Source of the DNA: Lysobacterales bacterium
GTDB lineage: Bacteria; Pseudomonadota; Gammaproteobacteria; Xanthomonadales; SZUA-36
Direction of reading: 5' to 3'
Length of the DNA stretch: 39,365 nucleotides
NCBI GenBank assembly: GCA_021648125.1
Contig: JAKITK010000027.1
Coordinates: 1-39,365 of the forward strand
Shown: piece after piece, positions 6,675-15,840 of the stretch
Numbering within the stretch: the stretch's first letter is position 1
How the letters are laid out: every line of letters begins with the position of its first letter
The notes under the pieces: generated by a model
What the model saw: only the letters and a program-made list of their open reading frames with translations
Told to the model about the DNA's origin: nothing
Database searches by the model: none
Translations under genes and position numbers: made by a program

Positions 6675-7718
6675 CTAACCCAGCTTAAAGAAACTGGATT
6701 TTGGCGGAATGACCAAGTTTTTAGTCGCTAGCCAATCTGGATTGAATAAACGCGACTGATAGCGGCTGCCATGATCAGTAAGCAAGGTGACGATGGTACT
6801 GCCGGGGTCAAGTTGCCCGGCCAACCAGACGGCTGCGGCAACATTTAGTCCGGATGATGCACCCACAAGCAGGCCTTCATGGTTGAGCAGATGGTAGACC
6901 ATATCAACAGTTACCTGGTCATCAATGGTTACTGCAGTATCAATTTCAGTATCTTGTAGGTTGGCTGTAACCCGGCCATTGCCGATACCTTCGGTAATGG
7001 AGCCATCACCGGTTAATTTTAGCTCGCCATTCAATACCCATTGAGCCAATACACTCCCAGGTGGATCTGCCAGTGCTATACAGGTGCTAGGGTTTTGTTG
7101 TTTTAAATACCGCCCAATACCCGCAAGCGTACCACCGGTGCCAGTAGCACAGATAAAGCCATCAACATCGCCATCGGTTTGCTGCCAGATTTCAGGCCCA
7201 GTGGTATTGAAATGCGCATCTCGATTGGCTGTGTTATCAAACTGGTTGGCCCAGATGGCATTTTCAGTTTTATCCGCAATTTTTTTAGCAATATGCACAT
7301 AGTTTTCAGGGTTTTTGAAAGGAACTACAGGCACTGCTATAACTTCAGCTCCCAATAGATTGAGGTTATCCATTTTTTCCTGGGACTGAGTTTCGGGAAT
7401 GACGATGACACATTTATAACCACGAGCATTACAGATATGCGCCAAACCAATACCGGTATTACCAGCAGTGCCTTCAACAACGGTACCGCCTGGCTTTAGT
7501 AAACCCGATTTTTCAGCCTGTTGAATTAAATAGAGAGCTGCACGGTCTTTAACTGACCCCCCTGGATTCATAAATTCTGCCTTCACCAAAATATTGCATT
7601 GGCTAAGCTCGCTGAGGGTGTTTAATTTTATCAGTGGCGTATTTCCAATGGCGCCATTGAAGCCTTCGACTATATTCATTGTTGTTCCCGTTTCATTTAA
7701 AAGGACTGCTGTATCCAT
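6675..7718 (-). CDS. Cysteine synthase-family PLP enzyme (O-acetylserine sulfhydrylase-like)
   Basis: This 347-residue fold-type II PLP enzyme would make cysteine from O-acetylserine and sulfide in the cytoplasm. It shows GNTPLIKL (residues 25-32), the PLP lysine in NPGGSVKDRAA (Lys57), the substrate loop EGTAGNTGIGLA, and the phosphate-binding TGTGGT loop. The GNTGIGLA form and the ADPPGSVL segment set it apart from the shortest CysK type, so a related beta-replacing enzyme cannot be excluded and no symbol is given. The first ATG has a poor ribosome binding site. Met14, at 7677-7679, has GGGA about 8 bases before it and starts closer to the family norm, so the true start may be there. No partner gene lies nearby. 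Confidence 0.85.
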   Translation of the reverse strand: MDTAVLLNETGTTMNIVEGFNGAIGNTPLIKLNTLSELSQCNILVKAEFMNPGGSVKDRAALYLIQQAEKSGLLKPGGTVVEGTAGNTGIGLAHICNARGYKCVIVIPETQSQEKMDNLNLLGAEVIAVPVVPFKNPENYVHIAKKIADKTENAIWANQFDNTANRDAHFNTTGPEIWQQTDGDVDGFICATGTGGTLAGIGRYLKQQNPSTCIALADPPGSVLAQWVLNGELKLTGDGSITEGIGNGRVTANLQDTEIDTAVTIDDQVTVDMVYHLLNHEGLLVGASSGLNVAAAVWLAGQLDPGSTIVTLLTDHGSRYQSRLFNPDWLATKNLVIPPKSSFFKLG

Positions 7719-7861
7719 AAGACCGTATTCTCACGATTATATTACTTAAAATATCTAATTATTGTTCAGTGAGTAGTGGCTAGGTGCTGCTTTTTACAAT
7801 CCAGTCGGGCGACTTTGCGATTGCAGCAAGCTCATTACCGGAGCATATCCATGAAAAGATA

Positions 7862-10060
7862 TTATTGGGTATCCAGGGATGCTTTATTACGCTGTGCTTT
7901 TAGCTCCAGCCGGCGGCTATGCAATAACGGCTCGGTATAGCCGCTGGGTTGTTGGCGGCCTTTAAATACCAGATCACAGGCCGCCTGAAAGGCAATGCTG
8001 TCAGCGAAATTCGGCGCCATGTTTTGATACATTGGATCATCTGCGTTCTGTAGGTCAACGATACCAGCCATTCTCTCCAGCGTTTCCATTATTTGCTGTT
8101 TAGTACATATACCATGATGCAGCCAATTGGCCAGATGTTGGCTGGAAATACGCAGGGTGGCGCGATCTTCCATTAAGCCGGTATTGTGGATATCTGGAAC
8201 GGTGGAACAACCAATGCCTTCATTTATCCAACGCACCACATAACCCAATAATCCCTGGGTATTATTATCCAGTTCGTTTTGGATATCTTTAGCACTGAGG
8301 CTGGATGGATATTTAAGTAACGGGATGCTGAGAATATCATCAAGCTTTGCTGGTGCCCGTTTGGCAATTTCCCGCTGGCGCTGAAAAACATCGACTTGAT
8401 GGTAGTGGATAGCATGTAAAACTGCCGCTGTAGGTGAGGGCACCCAGGCGGTATTAGCACCAGCTAAAGGGTGGCCAATTTTTTGCTCCAGCATTTCTGC
8501 CATTTGATCAGGAACCGCCCACATACCTTTACCAATTTGTGCTCTTCCGGGCAGGCCGCAGACAAGACCGATATCTACATTCCAGTCTTCATACGCTGGC
8601 ATCCAGGTCTCTTCTTTCATCAAGGTTTTGCGTACCATCGGCCCGGCTTCCATGCTGGTATGAATTTCATCACCGGTACGGTCAAGAAAACCTGTGTTGA
8701 TGAAAACGATGCGGGATTTCGCGGCGCGGATACACTCTTTTAAATTAACCGTGGTGCGGCGCTCTTCATCCATAATGCCGACCTTGAAAGTATTTCGCGG
8801 CATTGCTAGCATGTCTTCTATACGGTCGAATACTCTGCAGGTAAAAGCGACTTCTTCTGGGCCGTGCATTTTAGGTTTAACCACATAGATACTGCCGCAG
8901 CGAGAGTTTGTTAGTGAATTTGTAGCGTTAATATCATGCAGTGAAATCAGGCCGGTAATTGCGGCATCCATTAAGCCTTCAAATACTTCGTTGCCATGGC
9001 TGTCGAGGATGGCATTGTTGGTCATTAAATGCCCGACATTGCGGACAAACAATAAACTACGCCCATGCAGGCTTATTGGCTCACCATTGGCGGCGGTATA
9101 CTGACGATCTTGCTGCAGTACACGGGTCATCATTTTTCCGTTTTTCTCGAAGGTTTCACTGAGGTCACCTTTGATTAAACCCAGCCAGTTGTTATAAACA
9201 ACAACCTTGTCTTCAGCATCAACTGCGGCAACAGAGTCTTCAAAATCCTGGATAGTGGTGATGGCAGCCTCCAGTATCAGATCGTTTATCCCGGCTTTAT
9301 CCTGTTTGCCAATTGGCGTCTCAGGATTAATTTGAAGGTCAATATGCAAGCCGTTGTTTTTCAGCAATATAGAGCGGGGTGAGTTTGTTTTCCCCTGGTA
9401 GCCGATAAATTTTTCAGTTTGAGCTAAGGGTGTTATAGTGCCATCCTCTAAACTGATGATTAGGTTATTTTCCTGAATTGAGTAGCCACAGGCATTCTGA
9501 TGACTACCGCTGGCTAAGGGCGCAGCCTGGTCGAGGAAATTACGCGCGAATGCAATCACTTTGGACCCGCGGATAGGGTTGTAACCACCGACTTTATCCG
9601 CCTCATCGCTTTCAGAGATGACATTGCTGCCATAAAGCGCATCGTACAAACTACCCCAGCGGGCATTGGCAGCATTCAGGGCAAAACGGGCGTTTTTTAC
9701 TGGAACAACCAGTTGCGGGCCGGGCTGTAGTACAATTTCACTATCCACATTCTCAGTATCGATCTGGAAATCATCTCCTGTTGCTACCAGATAGCCAATG
9801 TCCTGTAAAAACGCCTTGTAGTCAGCCGGGCTGAATGCGTCTGCGCGATGACTGCTATGCCAGTTATCGATTTTCTGCTGTAATTCATCCCGTTGCTGCA
9901 GAAGTGCTCGATTTTCCGGGCTGAAATCATCAATGAACAGTTCCATATCAGCCCAGAAATTAGTGGCTTCAATACCGGATCCGGGGATGATGGATTCGTT
10001 TACCAACTGGTAAAGAGCGTTTGCAACTTGTAGATTGCCAATGTTGACATAGTGGGCCAT
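7862..10060 (-). CDS. glcB: Malate synthase G
   Basis: The 732-residue enzyme condenses glyoxylate and acetyl-CoA to malate in the cytoplasm, the second step of the glyoxylate shunt. Length and sequence fit isoform G throughout, from the N-terminal helical clasp ([20 protein letters not shown]) to the end. It contains [15 protein letters not shown], with the catalytic Arg near 340. It also has [20 protein letters not shown], with Cys618 and the general base Asp632, matching Cys617 and Asp631 of the E. coli enzyme. It is divergent from isocitrate lyase across 257 bases, so both shunt genes can be switched from one regulatory region. A good minus-strand promoter is visible at 10131-10158. No unusual features. 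Confidence 0.97.
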   Translation of the reverse strand: MAHYVNIGNLQVANALYQLVNESIIPGSGIEATNFWADMELFIDDFSPENRALLQQRDELQQKIDNWHSSHRADAFSPADYKAFLQDIGYLVATGDDFQIDTENVDSEIVLQPGPQLVVPVKNARFALNAANARWGSLYDALYGSNVISESDEADKVGGYNPIRGSKVIAFARNFLDQAAPLASGSHQNACGYSIQENNLIISLEDGTITPLAQTEKFIGYQGKTNSPRSILLKNNGLHIDLQINPETPIGKQDKAGINDLILEAAITTIQDFEDSVAAVDAEDKVVVYNNWLGLIKGDLSETFEKNGKMMTRVLQQDRQYTAANGEPISLHGRSLLFVRNVGHLMTNNAILDSHGNEVFEGLMDAAITGLISLHDINATNSLTNSRCGSIYVVKPKMHGPEEVAFTCRVFDRIEDMLAMPRNTFKVGIMDEERRTTVNLKECIRAAKSRIVFINTGFLDRTGDEIHTSMEAGPMVRKTLMKEETWMPAYEDWNVDIGLVCGLPGRAQIGKGMWAVPDQMAEMLEQKIGHPLAGANTAWVPSPTAAVLHAIHYHQVDVFQRQREIAKRAPAKLDDILSIPLLKYPSSLSAKDIQNELDNNTQGLLGYVVRWINEGIGCSTVPDIHNTGLMEDRATLRISSQHLANWLHHGICTKQQIMETLERMAGIVDLQNADDPMYQNMAPNFADSIAFQAACDLVFKGRQQPSGYTEPLLHSRRLELKAQRNKASLDTQ

Positions 10061-10130
10061 AAATGGGTGCCTGAGTGAATGACTTATACGCGTAATATAT
10101 AACGAAAGTAAGCCTATAGGGGTAAGTTTT

Positions 10131-10158
10131 AGTATATTTCTGTCCAGTTGACTACCAA
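10131..10158 (-). promoter_or_regulatory. Probable glcB promoter in the glcB/aceA intergenic region
   Basis: On the minus strand TTGGTA (10153-10158) and a perfect TATACT (10131-10136) are 16 bases apart, about 70 bases from the glcB start. On the plus strand another TATACT (10219-10224) lies about 95 bases before aceA, but with only a poor -35 (TTCCAT, 16 bases upstream). No clear palindromic operator for a common regulator was found in the 257-base gap. Confidence 0.5.
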
Positions 10159-10317
10159 GGTATTAGAATTATCGAGAATTTTGTAGCTATTTTTACTTCC
10201 ATTAGCGTAATTTATGGGTATACTTTTAATAGTAGTGAGTTTGATTGTCGTAACTGCATCTAATTCATTTTTACCGATAAAGTAATCAATATTCTCTGAA
10301 TTAACAAAGGATTAACC

Positions 10318-11913
10318 ATGTCTAAGTATCAACAAGATATTCAAGCTGTTGCTGATCTATGTGCCAAAAATGGTGGTGCATGGGATGCAATTAACCCTGA
10401 GTCTGCTGCTCGTATGAAAGCCCAGAACCGTTTTAAATCCGGCTTGGACATCGCCAGATATACAGCGGCAATCATGCGCAAGGATATGCAGGAGTATGAT
10501 GAGGACTCATCAGCCTATACCCAATCACTGGGTTGTTGGCATGGTTTTATTGGTCAGCAGAAAATGATCGCAGTTAAAAAACACACTGGAACCACTAAAA
10601 AGAGCTACCTATACTTATCTGGTTGGATGGTTGCCGCTCTGCGTTCAGAATTCGGCCCGCTGCCGGATCAATCCATGCATGAAAAAACTACAGTGCCTGC
10701 ATTGATAGAAGAGCTGTATACCTTTTTACGCCAGGCCGATGCGCGGGAATTAAATCACATGTTCAGGGATTTGGATGCTGCCCGTGATGCAGGTGACGAT
10801 GCCGCTACAGCTGCGGCCCAAACTAAAATTGATAAGTTTGAAACCCATATTGTGCCTATTGTGGCCGATATTGATGCGGGTTTTGGCAATGAAGAAGCCA
10901 CCTATCTGCTGGCTAAAAAGATGATTGAAGCCGGTGCTTGCTGCCTGCAAATCGAAAATCAAGTGTCTGACGCTAAGCAGTGTGGCCACCAGGACGGTAA
11001 AGTTACTGTTCCCCACGAAGATTTTTTGGCCAAGATTAACGCTTGTCGTTATGCCTTTCTTGAGCTTGGTATTGATGATGGGATTATTGTTGCCCGTACC
11101 GATTCCCTAGGTGCTGGCTTGACTCAAAAGATTCCAGTTTCTACCAGCGAAGGCGATCTGGCTTCACAGTACAATGCATTCCTTGAAACCACTCCTGTGA
11201 ACTCAGCAGAAGACCTTGGTGATGGTGATATCGTACTCAAACAAGATGGTCAATTAGTGAAACCTGTACGCCTGCCCAATGGCCTTTATCGTTTCAAGGA
11301 AGGTACCGGCGAGGAGCGCTGTATACTGGATTCCATCACCAGCCTGCGGAATGGTGCAGACCTGCTGTGGATTGAAACTGAAAAGCCGCATATTGGGCAA
11401 ATTGGCGCTATGGTTGATGAAATTCGTAAAGTTATTCCCAATGCCAAACTGGTGTATAACAATTCACCGTCGTTCAATTGGACCCTGAATTTCCGCCAGC
11501 AGGTCTATGATGCTTGGCAGGAAGAGGGTAAAGACCTGTCTGCTTATGTGCGCAATGATTTGATGAGTATTGATTATGACAGTACAGCGCTCGCGATTGC
11601 TGCCGATGACAAAATTCGCAGTTTCCAGGCGGACTCTGCCCGTGATGCAGGTATTTTCCACCACCTGATCACTTTGCCTACTTATCATACTGCAGCACTT
11701 TCTACTGATCAGCTGGCGAAGGGTTACTTTGGTGATGAAGGTATGTTGGCTTATGTTGCCGGGGTGCAGCGCCAGGAAATTCGTACCGGTTTAGCCTGTG
11801 TTAAACATCAGGATATGGCAGGCTCAAATATTGGTGATGATCATAAAGATTATTTCTCCGGTGATCAGGCGCTGAAAGCCAGTGGTAAAGATAACACTAT
11901 GAATCAGTTCTAG
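10318..11913 (+). CDS. aceA: Isocitrate lyase (531-residue type)
   Basis: The enzyme splits isocitrate to glyoxylate and succinate, the first step of the glyoxylate shunt, allowing growth on acetate and fatty acids. The signature loop is DAKQCGHQDGK at residues 218-228 with catalytic Cys222; the second position is Gln, as is usual in this longer subfamily, rather than the Lys/Arg of the E. coli type. The metal-site region VADIDAGFG (182-190) and the closing segment ending in MNQF are normal. An AAAGGA site lies just before the start. It is divergent from glcB, which uses its product. The 115-base gap after it shows no convincing terminator. Confidence 0.96.
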   Translation: MSKYQQDIQAVADLCAKNGGAWDAINPESAARMKAQNRFKSGLDIARYTAAIMRKDMQEYDEDSSAYTQSLGCWHGFIGQQKMIAVKKHTGTTKKSYLYLSGWMVAALRSEFGPLPDQSMHEKTTVPALIEELYTFLRQADARELNHMFRDLDAARDAGDDAATAAAQTKIDKFETHIVPIVADIDAGFGNEEATYLLAKKMIEAGACCLQIENQVSDAKQCGHQDGKVTVPHEDFLAKINACRYAFLELGIDDGIIVARTDSLGAGLTQKIPVSTSEGDLASQYNAFLETTPVNSAEDLGDGDIVLKQDGQLVKPVRLPNGLYRFKEGTGEERCILDSITSLRNGADLLWIETEKPHIGQIGAMVDEIRKVIPNAKLVYNNSPSFNWTLNFRQQVYDAWQEEGKDLSAYVRNDLMSIDYDSTALAIAADDKIRSFQADSARDAGIFHHLITLPTYHTAALSTDQLAKGYFGDEGMLAYVAGVQRQEIRTGLACVKHQDMAGSNIGDDHKDYFSGDQALKASGKDNTMNQF

Positions 11914-12028
11914 GCATCACATAGGTCGGGTGTCGAATAGTCCATGGAGGTTCTCACATTGCAAGTACATATGAAGATTGTACAACTAGTTTGGTGTGTG
12001 CAGGGGGTGATTTCGAGTAAGATGAGGG

Positions 12029-13816
12029 ATGAATTTTAATCTACCAATACTAGGGTTTAGCGCCTGGAGCGGGGTTGGTAAAACAACACTGCTAGAAAAA
12101 TTAATTCCACAGTTAGCGGAGTTAGGGATCCGGGTGGGCTTGATAAAACACGCACATCACGAATTTGATATAGATAAGCCCGGTAAAGACAGTTACCGTC
12201 TGCGCAAAGCAGGAGCGAACCCGGTATTGATTATTTCAGATAAAAGGCTCGCGCTGATGTGCGAATCTGCCTCAGCAGAAGAAACTAACCTAGAGAATGC
12301 GCTGACTGCGTTGCCTACAAACTCTGATTTCGACCTTTTGTTGGTGGAAGGTTTTAAAAATGCAGACATTCCTAAAATTGTGTTGCTGCGCCAGAATGTT
12401 ACAAGCGAAAGAGATACGCCAACAGCACTACCAAATAGAAATGTTATTGCCGTTGCTTGCGATGATTTGACTAAGGAAAGTATCAAATCAACTAAGCTGC
12501 AAAAGCCACTGCTGGATATTAATCAAATCGACAGCATTGCCGAGTTTATCTGCCAATGGCTAAAGCAACCCACCTCTCCGGGTCACACAGCTTGCGCTAA
12601 AGGTATGAGTTTACAGGCAGGGCTTGAGCTGATTCATCAGCAAGTTGAGCAAATTACGCAAACTGAATGCCTCGAGCTGTCGGCGGCACACGGACGGATA
12701 CTTGCCAATACTATCAAGGCTGAAATTGAGGTGCCTAGTGATGATAATTCAGCCATGGATGGTTATGCTTGCCGTTATGCTGACATTAAATCAGTAGCCG
12801 AACCCTGCTTGACCGTAGTTGGTGAATCGACCTGCGGTGGACCATTTGCAGGCTCGGTCAACACGGGTGAGTGTGTGCGGATATTGACTGGCGGGGTGTT
12901 GCCCGTTGGCTGTGACATGGTGATAATGCAGGAGCAATCGAATAAAACCGGTGAGTCTATACACTTTAAGGCAGCGGATGACCGACCCTTCCGGCAGATG
13001 CAACATGTCCGGCTTGCCGGTGAAGATATTGGCAAGGGCGCGAGGGTTGCTTTATCTCAGCAGTGTTTAGAACCCGCATTGATGGGTGTTCTTGCATCGG
13101 TAGGTATTGCTGAGGTTAGGGTGTTACGGCGGCCACGAGTAGCGTTTATAACCAATGGCAGCGAATTAGTGTCGCTGGGCGGGGAGCTTGCGCGCGGGCA
13201 GTGTTTTGACTCGAATCGCTATAGCCTGCTGGGCTTATTAGCACAAGCCGGGGTTGATGTTTTAGATCTGGGAATAGTTGCTGATGACCCGGCAGCACTT
13301 GAGGATGCCATTCAGATTGCCGATACCAAGGCAGATCTGGTGATTACCACCGGCGGCATATCAGTAGGGGATACAGACTTTGTAAAGCCAGTCATTGATA
13401 AGTTGGGCAAGATTTTATTTTCCGGCCTACAAATAAAACCGGGCCACCCGGTTACTTTTGCCAAACTGCCACAGAGTGTCTTTTTTGGTTTGCCGGGAAA
13501 TCCCGTGGCTGTAATGGTGTGTTTTTCACAGCTAGTGCTGCCGGCGATCAGGCAGCTTTGCGGACAACAACAGCGGCCGGCACTGACGCTGATGGCACAC
13601 TCCAGTGAAAATATACGAAAGTTGCCCGGCAGGTTTGAATTTGTACGTGGTATTTTAAGTCAGGATCAGCGGGGTAAACATACGGTCAGGCGAGCAGGAA
13701 AGCAGGGCTCTGCTATCCTCACCACTATGAGTCGGGCGAATTGCTTTATTTTACTGGATGAAGACTGTGCCGGGGTTTGTGCAGGTCAAAGGGTTTGCGT
13801 GCAACCGTTTTTGTAA
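12029..13816 (+). CDS. Bifunctional MobB-MoeA fusion (molybdenum cofactor synthesis)
   Basis: Two proteins of molybdenum cofactor maturation are fused in 595 residues. Residues 1-170 are MobB-like: P-loop GFSAWSGVGKTT (9-20), the conserved IKHAHHEFDID, and the VEGFK segment. From about residue 192 to the end it is MoeA, which inserts molybdate into molybdopterin. It shows PSDDNSAMDGYA, TGGVLPVGCD, the FDSNRYSLLGLL segment, ITTGGISVGDTDFVKP and FFGLPGNPVAV, all the core motifs. MobB is a GTP-binding accessory protein of guanine-dinucleotide attachment. The fusion implies that a molybdoenzyme is present elsewhere. The ribosome binding site is poor or very close (GAGGG just before ATG). It stands alone, with no other moa/moe/mob gene in the window. 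Confidence 0.92.
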   Translation: MNFNLPILGFSAWSGVGKTTLLEKLIPQLAELGIRVGLIKHAHHEFDIDKPGKDSYRLRKAGANPVLIISDKRLALMCESASAEETNLENALTALPTNSDFDLLLVEGFKNADIPKIVLLRQNVTSERDTPTALPNRNVIAVACDDLTKESIKSTKLQKPLLDINQIDSIAEFICQWLKQPTSPGHTACAKGMSLQAGLELIHQQVEQITQTECLELSAAHGRILANTIKAEIEVPSDDNSAMDGYACRYADIKSVAEPCLTVVGESTCGGPFAGSVNTGECVRILTGGVLPVGCDMVIMQEQSNKTGESIHFKAADDRPFRQMQHVRLAGEDIGKGARVALSQQCLEPALMGVLASVGIAEVRVLRRPRVAFITNGSELVSLGGELARGQCFDSNRYSLLGLLAQAGVDVLDLGIVADDPAALEDAIQIADTKADLVITTGGISVGDTDFVKPVIDKLGKILFSGLQIKPGHPVTFAKLPQSVFFGLPGNPVAVMVCFSQLVLPAIRQLCGQQQRPALTLMAHSSENIRKLPGRFEFVRGILSQDQRGKHTVRRAGKQGSAILTTMSRANCFILLDEDCAGVCAGQRVCVQPFL

Positions 13817-14087
13817 GCTAGTGATTTAAACAAATTCTGTTCAAACTATAAGTTATAACTCATTTGGCAACTAAGATAATAAAACGGGTGGTAAACCGAC
13901 GCCAGAAGCAGGTGTGGGTAACTTTGGGACAGACTAAGCCTCATTTCTCAATATTGTTGTTGAACATCATATGTTTAACCGTTAATGCACTTTCGGCAAC
14001 CATACAACATCAGCTGTGAGTGTATTTCTGATCGGATGATTTTGGGGGTATACTGTCTTGGTAAATCAGGCCATCATGGTGAGATAA

Positions 14088-14627
14088 ATGAACGACCAGA
14101 GCACTAAAAAACAAAATATTGCTTTAATAATCGGGCTGTCAATCCCAGTGGCTATGGTTATATTTGTTGCCATAGCTATTAACGCGCCCCATTGGTTTAG
14201 CACCATTGAGCCTCCCCAGTATAGCTTTCTATATACCAGCGGGAAGAGCAACCCCAATGCTTCATACTTGGTGAAAGATGGCCGCCTCCAGCGCCTTGAT
14301 GTCAAGCATTCTGAAACTGCACCCAAACCGGCTGAATATCAACAACGCTTTTTTGTTCATGATGTAGTTGCCAATATTAGTCATGAAATTTCCGAAGGCG
14401 AAGCCCTAGAGCTGCACTTGGATGGAGCTGTCCGTTCACCTGATGGCTTCCGGCTGAAATCCGGTAACCGTGGCGGCTGGTTCCTTTTCGGCTATGGCAG
14501 AGACTACCGCACCCGGTATCTGGTAAAAGAAAACTACAGTCAAAAACTTGAGCTTGAATCCCAGGATGGAAATTATAGATCGTACTGGAATTTTCAACTT
14601 CTCGGCTGGGTTGACCCAAATGGATAA
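14088..14627 (+). CDS. Uncharacterised membrane-anchored protein, partner of the next gene
   Basis: I do not recognise a family. The 179-residue protein has a short charged start (MNDQSTKKQN), one transmembrane segment at about residues 12-33, and then a soluble part expected outside the membrane. It contains a PPQYSFLYTSG segment, an HDVVANISHEISEGEALEL region and a C-terminal beta-rich stretch ending at the stop. It overlaps the next gene by 8 bases, so the two are translationally coupled and probably act together. A TATACT hexamer at 14049-14054 could serve as promoter, with only a weak -35. The 271-base gap before it holds no other recognisable feature. Possible jobs include envelope maintenance or signalling; none can be shown. 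Confidence 0.7.
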   Translation: MNDQSTKKQNIALIIGLSIPVAMVIFVAIAINAPHWFSTIEPPQYSFLYTSGKSNPNASYLVKDGRLQRLDVKHSETAPKPAEYQQRFFVHDVVANISHEISEGEALELHLDGAVRSPDGFRLKSGNRGGWFLFGYGRDYRTRYLVKENYSQKLELESQDGNYRSYWNFQLLGWVDPNG

Positions 14628-15606
14628 ACAGCAACTGCTGGGTGAGTTAGCGGCAAAAATTCAGGCAGGTGAGTTGACCACGGCAGAGGTTATGCAAACC
14701 ATCGGGCTAGACTCGACTAGCAACACTGAGGAAGATGAAACCACTTCGCGCTTATCCACCGTTCTTTATTTCATCGGCGGCGGGGTGGTGTTTCTAGGCA
14801 TGATCTTCCTTATCGGCCAAGAATGGGAAGCATTTTCCAAGCCGATGAAAATTTTCGTAACCCTGGGTTCCGGCCTGGCAGCTTTTGTAGTTGGGGTACT
14901 ATTGACCAACCAACAGCGACTTGGCGCGGCAGGCCCCGCATTCTTCCTGATTTCCGCTCTACTGATACCATTTGGGTTGCTGGTAGCTTATGATCAATTC
15001 GGGATTGATGTTGACGCAATTATAGTAATTATCCAAATAAGTGGCATTCTCTTTGCCGCCTATCTGGCAGCCTACCTGCTGATGCGGGAAAACGTCCTGC
15101 TGACATTTGCTCTTATTTTCGGCAGCTGGTTGTTTATGGCCTGCATGGAATACATGGTGCGCGGTGTTGCAACCCTTGATCACTGGCGATTTTTCAGTTA
15201 CACCATCTTGCTTATGGGACTTGCTTATATGCTAATGGCCTATAGTTTCGCCAACACCAGGCGGGCAGTTCTAAGTGGCTGGTTATATAGCTTTGGAGTC
15301 ATTGGGTTCCTTAGTGCAGCACTGGTACTAGGTGGCTGGAAACCTTCGCAAAGCATTTTCTGGGAAGCAATTTACCCTGGTTTGGTGTTCGCCATAATCT
15401 TCTTGAGCACACATTTAAGAAGCAAGTCTCTACTGATTTTCGGCTCCCTGGCTTTAGGCGTTTATCTGACTAAAATTACCGCCCAATATTTCAGCGACAG
15501 CATCGGCTGGGCATCTTCTCTGGTACTTATTGGGTTTATGCTAATGGGAGTTGCGTATCTAGCAGTGCGCTTGAATCGGCGTCATGTTTCCCAGATAAAC
15601 CAATAA
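14620..15606 (+). CDS. Ten-helix membrane protein, DUF2157-like
   Basis: This 328-residue protein starts at ATG 14620, overlapping the previous gene by 8 bases. An upstream in-frame opening is less likely, because it would lie entirely within that gene. A soluble head of about 44 residues (MDKQQLLGELAAKIQAGELT, then an acidic linker) is followed by about ten hydrophobic segments up to residue 315, ending in a basic tail (RLNRRHVSQINQ). The head plus many helices is the layout of DUF2157-like predicted membrane proteins, which are often paired with a small anchored protein. No catalytic or transport motif was seen. Its last third exists as a degraded inverted copy at 2325-2760. Confidence 0.7.
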   Translation: MDKQQLLGELAAKIQAGELTTAEVMQTIGLDSTSNTEEDETTSRLSTVLYFIGGGVVFLGMIFLIGQEWEAFSKPMKIFVTLGSGLAAFVVGVLLTNQQRLGAAGPAFFLISALLIPFGLLVAYDQFGIDVDAIIVIIQISGILFAAYLAAYLLMRENVLLTFALIFGSWLFMACMEYMVRGVATLDHWRFFSYTILLMGLAYMLMAYSFANTRRAVLSGWLYSFGVIGFLSAALVLGGWKPSQSIFWEAIYPGLVFAIIFLSTHLRSKSLLIFGSLALGVYLTKITAQYFSDSIGWASSLVLIGFMLMGVAYLAVRLNRRHVSQINQ

Positions 15607-15636
15607 GGCTTTCACAGAAACTTCTCAAACATTCCT
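15201..15636 (+). repeat. Inverted repeat partner of 2325-2760
   Basis: This stretch, the last third of the membrane protein gene plus about 30 bases after its stop, is repeated in opposite orientation at 2325-2760 with about 92% identity by eye. Homology ends sharply at CACCATCTTG (15201). Repeats of about 430 bases in inverted orientation could allow inversion of the 12-13 kb between them by homologous recombination, although the mismatches would lower the rate. Confidence 0.8.
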
Positions 15637-15840
15637 TTAAAGATATCTCCTGCTTTGTCCTTTGCCTTTGTAGTATTTTTTTCTAAGGATGTAGTCCGCA
15701 TCAAACACTGACTTTTGGCCCATGTATTGCCCGCCGTGCCGTGGTCTTATACACACACATTCAATTAACCGTCATTCGCTGTAACTTATTTATTCCGCGA
15801 GCGTTAATTAACTATACAAGTATAAGAAACGAGGTTTGTT

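Noticed and set aside
6656-6677. GAGCTGTACTAATGGCC-TAACC resembles the 3' end of 23S rRNA genes
   Set aside because: Only a short stretch matches, with deletions. It runs into the coding end of the cysteine synthase-like gene, and no further rRNA sequence is present.
14548-14619. A longer N-terminus for the ten-helix protein starting at 14548
   Set aside because: That part lies wholly inside the previous gene in another frame; the soluble head begins properly at ATG 14620.
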